Shown here piece by piece: positions 11,901 to 21,525 of a stretch of 64,000 nt of DNA. Each line of letters starts with the position of its first letter. Position 1 is the first letter of the stretch. Both the position numbers and the translations under genes were made by a program. The stretch covers positions 9,049,001 through 9,113,000 of the forward strand of contig JBBDHG010000061.1 of assembly GCA_037951165.1 (NCBI GenBank), given 5' to 3'. Source of the DNA: Lophius americanus. Taxonomy: Eukaryota > Chordata > Actinopteri > Lophiiformes > Lophiidae. The notes below the pieces were generated by a model. The model was not told where the DNA came from. It saw only the letters and a list, made by a program, of their open reading frames with translations, and did not search any database.

Positions 11901-12785
11901 CATATATTATGTTTTGTGGCAGATGGGAGCTGTGCTTTAGTTTCATATGTGTTAATCGAAGTGAAAAAATAATTAGATCATCACTTCATTTATGGTTCCT
12001 ATAATGTGTAATTAGCTTCTTGATAACCTTTACCTTTACGAACCAAGTACTCTAAGATCAAGTCTCCAAGAACTTAGCTGACATTAAACATTGGTGCCAA
12101 CAACGGCATATTTAAGGATGATTCATCAAGAAAAAAATCAAAAAACATGTATTTCGATTAAGAAAGTAATATTTCAAAAGAGAAGAAGATTGAGAGTACA
12201 TGTATTATTTTATAGATCCAATAATGCCAGATCTGGCAGGACACCAAAGGATTGAAACCCGTAATGACGCACGATATTGGTGAGCTGTTCCTTTCTCGGA
12301 AACCACTCTGGACTTTCCAACAAATAGCTACAAATTTTTTATCCAACTTAATGAAAATATACTGAATAATACAAAGTCTAGGACTGAAATGGACCTGATC
12401 AAAGCTCTGTTTGATTCTGTTATCACGGTGTGATTTTGTGTTCATTTCAAAGTGCATTGTGCGTTTAAGTAACATTCCATTTGCAGTGGAGTGACAGCTA
12501 CAATCTGGAACCACAGCTACAGAATTTTTGGTTAACGTGGTCGGGATCAATGCCTCTGCTGTCTCTGCATTAGTAAGGGGAGAGGGCACAAGACACAGTA
12601 CATAATACAGTAATGATCATATATAAGATGCGCTACAGTTGACTGTTTGAGATCAGCTTTCATTGTCTGCTATGATCTGTGCTTTTCAGAGGTCTGCAAC
12701 ACTTCTATCAGTGTTCTAGGGGATCGATTGAGCATAGCAGATGTTCAGCAACTATCCAAGAATGACCTTGACAAAATGGATGAGC
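8950..12785. other. Non-coding, nothing recognised
   Basis: Mostly AT-rich unique-looking DNA. The longest ORFs (109 codons at 10770-11099 plus; 143 codons at 12158-12589 minus) show no domain I recognise. The latter has a transposon-like flavour but cannot be assigned. There is a short GT-rich patch at about 11268-11310. Confidence 0.4.
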
Positions 12786-14482
12786 AGTGTGAAAAGGATA
12801 CAGTTTGATAATACAGTGTGATGATACAGTTACAGGATGTGGAGAGAGGATACAGTGAAATTGTATATATAACAAAGAAAATGGAGGACACAGTAAAATG
12901 ATATAGAAGATACAGTGAAAGGAAGCATATGATACAATGACATGATAGTGTAAGGGGATATAGAGGACACAGAAATAGTACAAGGGATACAATTAAAGTA
13001 AAAAGTGAGAGAAGACAGGGGATTCAGAGAGAGGATGTAGTGGCTGCAGTTGGAGGTTGTAAAGTATATATTGAGAGAAAATAAAAATATTTTACTATGA
13101 AGGATTGAGAGGATATAGAGGATGCAGTGTGAGAATAAAGTGGATATATTAAAAGGATAAATGGGATACAGTGGAAGACTTAAGGGGGTACAGTGCAAGG
13201 ATTAAGGGGATACAGTAGAGGAAAAGGGGATACAGGGGAAAAATAAGGGGGATACAGTGGAAGGAAAAAGGAAATACAGTGGAAGGATAAAGGGGACATA
13301 GTGGAAGGATAAAAGGAATACAACGGACAGATATTGGGGTATACAGTGAGAGGATAAAGGGAATACAGGCAGTGGATACAGAAAATAAAGTGATAGGATA
13401 AAGGGTATACAGTGAGAGGATAAGCTGTTTACCGGGAGTGGATAAAGCGGATACAGCGGAAGTATAAAGGAGACACCGTGGAAGGATAAAGGGAATACAT
13501 TGGAAGGATAGGGGGGTACAATGGAAGGATAAATGGGGTACAGTGAGATGATTAAGATGTTCAAGTGAAAGGATAAAAGGGTTACAATGGAAGGATAAAT
13601 GGGATATAGTAGAAGTATAAAAAGGACACAATGGACAGATATTGGGTTTATAGTGAGAGGATAAAGGGAATACAAGGAGAGGATACAGAATATATAGTGA
13701 GGGGATAAATGAGATACAGGGAGAAGATACAGAAATTACACTTAATTTTATGGATAAAGGGGAATACAGCGAAAGGATAAAGGGGATGCAGTAATGGCAT
13801 AATTTGGTTAGGGAGGATAAAGGGGATGCAGTGATAGGATAAAGGTGATACAGTGGAAGGACAAAGGGGATAGAGTGAGAATATAAAGGGGATAGAGGTA
13901 TAGGATATAGGGGATACAGTGAGAGGTTAAGTGGATATTTTGGAACGATAAAAGGGATAGATTGGAGGGATAAAGGGAATACAGTGAGAGGATAAAGGGA
14001 ATACAGTGAGAAGATAAAGGGAATACAGTGAGAGGATAATGGGTATACAGTGAGAAGATAACGGGGATACCGTGAGAGAGAAAAGGGGATACAGTGTGAG
14101 GATTAAAGGGGTCGAAAGAAATGATAAAGCAGATACTGTGGAAGAATAATAGGGATAAAGTGTAAAGTATACAATGGAAGGATAAAGTGAATACATGGAC
14201 AGGATGAACAGAACAGTGAAAGGATAAAGGGTATACAGTGAGAGTATGTAAAGGATACAATGACAGCATATAGATGGTACAGTGAGGGGTTAAAGGGGAT
14301 ACAGTGAGAGGATAAGGGGGTACAGTGATGGGATAATGGGCATAGAATGGGAGGATAAAGGGGATACAGTGAGATGATAAAGGGGATACATTGGACTGTT
14401 AAAGGGAATACAGTGAGAGGATAAAGGGAATATAGGAAGAGGATACAGAAGGTACAGTGAGAGAATATAGAGGATACGGATG
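12786..14482. repeat. Degenerate ~22-bp minisatellite array
   Basis: About 1.7 kb of imperfect tandem units built on GGATAAAGGGAATACAGTG plus three or four purines. The most regular units are at 13970-14060 and 14290-14430. The plus strand is strongly purine-rich (A and G) and C-poor. Units vary by substitution and by small length changes, so the array is old or evolves by slippage. It is not coding: the 22-nt period shifts frame each unit, and the long minus-strand ORFs across it (up to 160 codons at 13149-13631) are a by-product of few stop codons on the complementary strand. Confidence 0.9.
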
Positions 14483-16424
14483 ATGCGGTTTTGGTAATTT
14501 TGAAATATAGGAGCCTCTGCTTTGATGGTCACAAAATGTGTTGTAAACATCAGCATAAATACCTCCAATCTTAATGACATAACGATTGTCATTGTGAGCA
14601 TTTTATTTTGCTATGTTCAGAATTTAGCCCAAAGCAGGAATGTTCCTGTGCTTTGTAGACTGCCCCTTCTGCTTTATAAACAATTAGGCAGCAGCTCATG
14701 TCAATATTTTACAATGACAACTTATGGAGAATGACATAATTTCCACAGGCCATCAAATCGATCAAATTAATCTATAGTTAATATTAGTCTTTCTTTACTG
14801 CCACAAAGTCGTCCTTTACTGCCATACAGCTTCAGAATGAAACGATAATCCAACAATATTCCTTGCCTATTAGTGTTTTCCCAACACATTCTGGACACCA
14901 TGTTTGTTTAGTAGAATTTCAGGTTAACAGGCTCAAAGTCAAAATGAAGAGGAATAATTGTATTATTAAATTGAATTAGTACTGTGTTGACATCCGTTGA
15001 TCATTCTAAAATGTGATATAGAATTCTTAATAGTCTGTGATGATTTTTCACTGTAAAAATGTAATTTATGTTGCCCTGTTGCTGGATTTTCCCCATGAAA
15101 AATATCATAGGAAAAACCAAAATATGATTTCGTCATCCACTTTGGTTGCCGTAAATTTCCCAGCTGTGAATTGTATGTTAATGGAGAATTATTTTATAAC
15201 ATAATATGTTGCTGAACCTGTTTCTTGTATTATTATTTTTTTATTAAAAGCTGGTTCCTAAAAACTGTATTTTGCTGCAGCCTATTTTGGCTTTGAAATC
15301 CAATAATATTTAAAAAATATAGTATATATATATATTTTTTTTTATTATGTTTTTTTCTGAATGGTGAATAGGTTTTATGACATAAACATAAATGAACTTT
15401 TCGAAATCTGTTATTTTGACAAAAAGCTACTTTATAGTTATTGCCTGTTGTGACATTAACGGGTTTTCATATTAATTTCCCCCATATCTTTACAGTGAAA
15501 TGTGTGTATTTTTCTGATATTGTAATAATAATGTTGTCTAATTTTAGAATCTATTATTATTTATTAATATTTTTCCCAGTGCAGACTTACTCCAGGCAAA
15601 GAAGCCAATCACCATGTGCCATCCGACATCCATTCATTTCATTGAGCCTTCAAGACTTAATTGTCTGTTTCCGTAATTTCATCTGGGGAGCAAATAAAAA
15701 CATACAGGTTGTAAATATTCTTTATCTCTGAATGCTTGGTGGTGAGGCTGCTGCTGCTGCTGCTGCTTCTGATGTCCACTAGTAGAGGAGAAATCTCCCT
15801 AATTTGGAGGTCATCAGCAATAGATTATGTTTCTTCTTGCCTTGTTTTTCCTATTGATCTGTCTTTATAAAAATTTAAATCAATCTCGTCAATCATCCTC
15901 TTTGACATTGATTTTATCCAAGTGTCCAAGCTAATGATATCCGTCTGTCATACTGTAGCTAGAAGGGGCCAAACAGGGTTACCAGGAAGTACATCAGGGT
16001 CATAGTTATCATTTCATTTTCATTTTCATTTCATTATTATTATGATTTCATTATCATTTGCTTGTAAATATAAATTAGATCATTAGCCTACTATAGTAGA
16101 ATCTTCAAAGTACTATGATATAATTCTGTATATTATTTTATGACATGTTTATAAATGCATTATAATAAATAAATTTTCAAGGCATTAGTTGGATTCACTT
16201 ATCTGTGTTTTGAAACTTATTCCTTAATTTATGATGAAGTTGTGGTGAAACTGTTGACAAATATTTCGATTATATACATTTTTTCAAATTAAGCTGCCTT
16301 TATTCAACCTTTCAATGTGGGGCCAGAGGTTTGTGTAATGACATGTGATCCTCTGGTAAAACAGAGAGGAAAAATCAATAGAAATCCTTATAATACTGAA
16401 AAATGTCTCCAAAGTTCACTGGAG
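14483..16424. other. Non-coding, nothing recognised
   Basis: AT-rich. It contains a short (GCT)n run at about 15749-15767 and an ATTTC/CATTT-rich patch at about 16010-16045. No exon with sound splice sites and no known repeat family was recognised. Confidence 0.4.
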
Positions 16425-16530
16425 CAGCATATTCTCCCTCCTTCACTCTCCCACTCCCCTCCTTCTCTGTCCCATTCCCCTCCCTCTCTGTCCCCCTCCC
16501 CTCCCTCTCTGTCCCCCTCCCTCCTCTGTT
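16425..16530 (+). repeat. CT-rich ~21-bp tandem repeat
   Basis: Four to five imperfect units of CTCTGTCCCCCTCCCCTCC type with almost no purines, ending about 85 bp before a candidate splice donor. It lies just upstream of the likely 5' end of the plus-strand Thy-1-like gene and could be a polypyrimidine promoter element, but nothing here proves that. Confidence 0.75.
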
Positions 16531-16534
16531 CTTT

Positions 16535-16614
16535 CTTTGAGCCGACCTCTAATACATCTACCTCTGGCATCACACTGCAGAGCACTGAGGAATGCTCAAA
16601 CTGCATCAGACAAG
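16535..16614 (+). other. Candidate 5' non-coding exon of the Thy-1-like gene
   Basis: A relatively GC-richer stretch ends in CAGACAAG followed by GTGAGA, a good donor at 16615. The matching acceptor would be TTGTTTTTCAG at 17100-17110, directly before the exon containing the start codon. This would make a 5'UTR exon with a 496-bp intron. The transcription start is not determined. Confidence 0.4.
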
Positions 16615-17123
16615 GTGAGAACATTAATACAATACTCTTTGTTCATTCTTATCTATGCTAAAATTTTAAACTGCAATGCTCTCCTTTTGGCCTATATAAA
16701 AAATTGGTTAAACACTGGAATCGGTGCATATGCAAATATTGAAGATGAGAGTAGATTTTACTTTCCTAACAATTCCGATATAAGTTGGCAGATGATCAGC
16801 CTGTGTCCTCTGGATCAATGATGCAGTGTCCATGTTGGGAAGTTTGAGAGAGCGATGTTGTATTACACACATGTTTATGTTTATTATAATAATACAGGGA
16901 CCTTTCCAAAATAATCGCTTTAGATATGCATTGAGCAGCGCAAATATGGTATACATGTCTCAGCAATCGGATCTTCATAGTCAGCTTTATTGGATTTTGA
17001 TCTAAATAATGTTAAGACGAGAAATTCCGACGTTTACGCCGTTCTGGTGTTTGGTATTTCCATGTTGTTGGTTTGCTCTGATTGTTTAATTCAATGTTGT
17101 TGTTTTTCAGGAAAGTTGTAAGA

Positions 17124-17846
17124 ATGCTCTACCATGTCACAATTTTACTTTTTGGTAAGATTATTTATGTGATTTTAATAGAGCATACAGTCACATACAG
17201 TCCTTCTTATCTAAGAGTTACAATTGTCGTGTGAGGACTTTTTTGTTTTTCTCTAATTAAGTCTCATCTGTACTTTTCTGATAATTTCTTCCCTTCTAAA
17301 CCACATATAGGTTTTGTGTCAGCCCAGAAAGTTATTCAGTTGAACTACTGCTCAATAAATGAGAACAACCTCAGGATGGATTGCAAATATTCGCTCCCTT
17401 CTGAGTCCCCAGAACCATTTTGCAAGTATACTAATGGTGAGAGACTCTTTGACACCACCGACCCAGAAGAGAAGCAGCATGCCCCCTTCAAGAACCGTGC
17501 CAAAGTCCGCCTCTTCCCAGGCAACATCTGTCGCCTGATGTTCAAAAACCTGCCCAGCGGCAAGTCCAACTTCACCTGCAATATTAAATATGCCAACTCA
17601 GCCACAGCATCCAAAACCTCTGTGGTAGAGAAAAGTATGCATCCATGCAGACCCTGTCCTTTCACAAAAATAAAATACTCAAGTGACTTTTTGATGAGAT
17701 GCTCCTCCCTCTGAACCTGCATTATTTTTCTTATTGCAGAGCTCCTCCTCCCCTGCTCTGCATGGAGTGTCCTGTTACACAACTGCAGTGGCCTACTGCT
17801 GACCTTGATGACACTTCCCATGCTGCTGGAAATTCACTGGCTGTGA
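17124..17846 (+). CDS. thy1: Thy-1 (CD90)-like GPI-anchored Ig-superfamily protein
   Basis: Coding exons are 17124-17154, 17311-17634 and 17740-17846, joined by GT/AG introns both in phase 1, for 153 aa. Residues 1-15 are a signal peptide (MLYHVTILLFGFVSA), with the mature chain probably starting at Gln16, as in mammalian Thy-1. One Ig-like domain carries cysteines at 24, 35 (LRMDCKY), 48, 84 (GNICRLMF) and 100 (NFTCNIKY). FTC follows an Asn, giving an N-glycosylation motif NFT at 97-99. The C-terminus KKLLLPCSAWSVLLH followed by a hydrophobic stretch to Leu153 is a typical GPI-anchor attachment signal. Length and architecture fit Thy-1 (about 160 aa), a cell-surface adhesion molecule of neurons, lymphocytes and stromal cells. 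The start codon follows an acceptor at 17110 that joins a probable non-coding exon. It could be a Thy-1-like paralogue rather than the orthologue, as three related copies lie nearby. Confidence 0.75.
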
Positions 17847-18202
17847 ACAAGGCGCCAAACTGCTGAATACATTAGAACTGCACTCAAAATCATTTGGGAA
17901 TGGATTCTGATGAAGTCGTGTGTATGACCAAGGTGCAATTAGCCGAATGTATGTTTGTATATATTTTTGTATGTGAAAGGCTTGCTTACTCTGTATCATG
18001 CACTGAAAACTACGTACACACACTACTACTTCATTTACTCTATGCTCCTCACTACAATGTGTTGGAAACTTATAGATTTCTGACAGGTTGCCTCATAAGG
18101 TGATAAAAAAAGCAGGAATGTGGCTTAGTCCTGAAATTGTAAGTCTATATTCTCTAGTATTAATTATATACATTGACTTATTTAAGTGTTTTTATTCGCT
18201 AT

Positions 18203-18208
18203 AATAAA
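18203..18208 (+). promoter_or_regulatory. Possible poly(A) signal of the Thy-1-like gene
   Basis: An AATAAA lies 357 bases past the stop codon. It is the first canonical hexamer downstream in the 3' flank. In AT-rich DNA a chance match is quite possible. Confidence 0.35.
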
Positions 18209-18408
18209 ACTGATAATGATAAACTGATAATCCTTTAGCCTCAATTAATAGTTTAGGAAGAACTATCCACGAGTAATAGCTGCTTTAGCTAAAATATCTA
18301 GAGACTTAATTTTTCACAGCTCAAAAGTGTTAAAAGTTGCTGTCAACAACAGGAAATTTCTTGAGAGCAATGTTGTATTACACACATGTTTATGTTTATT
18401 ATAGCAAT

Positions 18409-18442
18409 ACACAAGGAACAGACTAAAATCTGTTCCTTGTGT
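18409..18442. repeat. Perfect 14-bp inverted repeat (hairpin)
   Basis: ACACAAGGAACAGA (18409-18422), a six-base loop CTAAAA, then the exact complement TCTGTTCCTTGTGT (18429-18442). It directly follows a ~40-bp sequence (18362-18403) that is repeated nearly exactly at 16849-16892. Confidence 0.8.
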
Positions 18443-18848
18443 CTCCCCTTTGCTGATGATTGAAAAGGTCCCTGCGTAGTGAACCACATGGGTGCACACG
18501 AAGAGGAGTGCTTTGAATTTGTTGAGATTATCTGCATGGGGCAACAAATATTGCTGTGGAAAGATTGAATCTAATGATAAGCAGAGAAACGTTCTGAAAC
18601 AGATCAACAGTGGATGGGTGAGCAAAATCTCTATTCTATTCTATTCTGTTCTAGGGATGTGGCATATAAAGTGTCCCTCCATCTATGTGACAAAAGAAAA
18701 CAAAACACAAGCTCAGTTTTCATTTTGACTTCACTCGTGCCTGAGTCACATGATCCATGTTCAGCTGACACTTGTTGGTCACTCGTCAACGAAAGCGATT
18801 TAAGTTTAGTCCGAAACTATTTTTCTATTTAGACCTTTAAACTGAATA

Positions 18849-19270
18849 TGCTTAATATCGTTGAATGTTTTCTCTGATATTGTTAACTTTTAACTTGTGA
18901 ACATAATTGAGTTAGTGGTGTTTAGCCATAGCACAATCATGTAATTGCACTGCGAAGCTCTCCTGTGCTATCGAGTGCATAATGACAATAAACTGACATG
19001 AAACTTAACAGCATCGACAAATACAATCATTAAATGAACTAGTCAACCAATGATGTTTTTATGTATTATTGTTTATTGTTTCGTGTTTATTGTGAATAGG
19101 ATCCCCATTAGGTGCTACCAGGGTAACAACTATTTTCCTTTAAAATGCATTATGTTGAAGCTGTTGTTATAAGCCCTGTAGAGGGAGTCACTGGGTCAAA
19201 TATGACTCAATGAAGGCATCAACATGAACCAGGAGTAAAAGCCAGAATATAGATATAAATATATATCTCC
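18849..19270. other. Spacer before the Thy-1-like fragment
   Basis: AT-rich with no ORF or repeat that I recognise. It separates the complete Thy-1-like gene and its 3' flank from the truncated copy. Confidence 0.4.
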
Positions 19271-19276
19271 CTCCCT

Positions 19277-19540
19277 CAAGTATACTAATGGTGAGAGACT
19301 CTTTGACACCACCGACCCAGAAGAGGAGCAGCATGCCCCCTTCAAAAACTGCGCCAAAGTCCGCCTCTTCCCAGGCAACATCTGTCGCCTGATGTTCAAA
19401 AACCTGCCCACCTGCAAGTCCAACTTCACCTGCAATATTAAATATGCCAACTCAGCCACAGCATCCATAACCTCTGTGATAGAGAAAAGTATGCATCCAT
19501 GCAGACCCTGTCCTTTCACAAAAATAAAATACTCAAGTGA
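19277..19540 (+). pseudogene. Truncated Thy-1-like duplicate (partial exon 2 plus intron)
   Basis: Colinear without gaps with 17423-17686 of the complete gene: 264 bp with about eight substitutions by eye, roughly 97% identity. It covers the 3' two-thirds of exon 2, the donor site and 52 bp of intron 2, then homology stops abruptly. Exon 1, the 5' part of exon 2 (with three of the Ig cysteines) and exon 3 are absent, so it cannot encode a Thy-1 protein. Retained intron sequence shows a DNA-level duplication. Several changes are amino-acid replacing, including two that create cysteines (NRA to NCA and SGK to TCK), consistent with loss of constraint. Confidence 0.9.
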
Positions 19541-21525
19541 AGATATGAAAGGCAATCTTCTTTGCATATAAAGGGGACGGATTTACAGCATATCTTCAGA
19601 AAGATATAGAAAAAACCCATACATTTTTGTAAATTATTACAGTGTTTATGTTATATGTTTCTGCTCCTACAATACCCTGAAGTCACGTTACCGGCTGAAT
19701 ACAATAATTTTAATTAAGATACCAATCTCAGACAGTGGATATATAGTAGCAATATTCTAATCTGTCTTTGCATAGGAAAAGTCTATTCCATCTATGATAT
19801 AATACAAATTACCCAAAACCACATAACTGATCATTTTGTTTAAGTTCTTCACCACACATTATTCAACTGTGTGTACCAGTCATCTCTACACATATGTGAA
19901 AGACCATATATAGTGGATGGAGTCCTAAACATTTAACCATCTGTAACTGTCTAAAATGATAAATATTAGACTTGAATATGCTCTGTGATGGTTTTTGACC
20001 ATATTTAGAAACCCTTCACTCTGCCATAAGAGCACTACTCAGCCCAAGCATTGACATTAGGAAATAAATCCTCTCAATCTGTGGTCTGTCCGGTTCTCGT
20101 AAAATACTTTTAAATGGGGCTGAGGGCTCTTCGCGCTCAAAGTTTCTTAACCATTTCTGAGTGAACAAGGCCCATCAACATGTTAAAATAACAAAAGGGG
20201 ACAAATAAGGGGCAATAAGATTCAGGGCATTTGGAAAATATGAAACAAGGCAAAATTTTGCAAACATTCTCAAAAAATCTCATCAAATCATCCAAATTTT
20301 TGTCTCCGGCATCCTCATACATTCTGTCTGGTGCGTTATTATTACACTTATGGACCAAGGTAGAATATTAAGTAATCACAATAATTTTTCAGATGCATGA
20401 ACATCCAGACACTGTCAGCCTAACTGCAGGCTATAGCTCCTATGGATTACTTGATGGCCGTGCTGCAGGAAATTAGAGATGACGAACCATCATACCTCTG
20501 ATTGACTTTATGTACCAGCTATATCTGTTAGGTCTATTTGCCTTGTTTCAAGTAGAGCTACCTTATGTTTTCAGGAATCACAAAGCAGCTATGATAAATG
20601 TAAGACCAAATTAAATGAGGTGCTATATATCACGTGTAATCTGATAATCTAATCATTAAATTTTAATCCAAAATTCAAATGTAAATCTAAATATTAAAGA
20701 TAAATCTGATTTTTCAATCTAAATGTGTGTGTGAAATTAAACTAAATAGGATCTAATATGTAAAGTCACACTGATTTTAGAATTAACCTTTAACATTTAC
20801 AGGTATATGTAAAATTAATAAATTAACAAATAAGATTTATATTTATATTCAAAATTTATGTTTTAGATTCAAGACGTATATCGAAACATCTTACAAAAGT
20901 TGGATTCATATTTACATTAAAAAATGTGGTTTAAGATTTAAGATATAGATTTAAACATTTAGGTCTGGCATTTGAATTAAATTTAAGATTTATAAAGAAC
21001 TTTCGATTTATATTCACCATTTGGATTTTCATTAAACATTTTGATTTATATTTAGTTTACATAAAACAGTCAGACTAATATTAAACATTTAAATATAATA
21101 TTTATCAAAATAATTTCAAACCCCTGATAAGCGTTGACGTTTATCACATTTCAAACATTGAGATAAAAATGTGATATTTACAATAACATTTTATTTGAAT
21201 CTCGGTATGTAGTCCTAAATTCCTTCATGTAGAAAACGTACGTTGTCATATAATCTGCCTTGCTTCCTCTCCGGTCCTGTCAGACCTGACTTTCCACTAT
21301 GAAGTCATCACGCACCTGATAGGATCCTATTAGGGAGCTAGTCACCTGGGCGGACTCCTCAGGTGGGAGAGGACGCCTGTTTTGGACAGATCCGTGGACA
21401 CCGCTGATTAAAAGTTGGGAAACATACATACCAAGTAATTTTGTTCGACGCGAAGAAGACTTTTGTGAAGTTTTACCTGGACTTGTGCTCAGAAGGAGTC
21501 CGTAGAGAAACACGACGAGGTCGAA
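19541..21525. other. Non-coding upstream region of the JAM-type gene
   Basis: AT-rich sequence, then a GC-richer stretch from about 21260 to 21525 that must contain the 5'UTR and promoter of the gene starting at 21526. No TATA box or transcription start can be fixed by eye. From 20630 to 21120 the DNA is an extremely AT-rich run of TTTAAA/ATTTA-type words. Confidence 0.45.

Noticed and set aside
12830..14601. Several 90-160-codon minus-strand ORFs
   Set aside because: They lie entirely in the 22-bp minisatellite or its edge, overlap each other in different frames and have the same cyclic pattern; they are repeat artefacts.
16388..16661. ORFs of 78-114 codons near the Thy-1-like 5' end
   Set aside because: They run through the CT-rich tandem repeat and show only repeat-derived residues; the true start is at 17124.
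17345..17821. 158-codon minus-strand ORF opposite the Thy-1-like gene
   Set aside because: It is a shadow of exon 2 and intron 2 of the plus-strand gene, which has splice sites, signal peptide and anchor in its favour.
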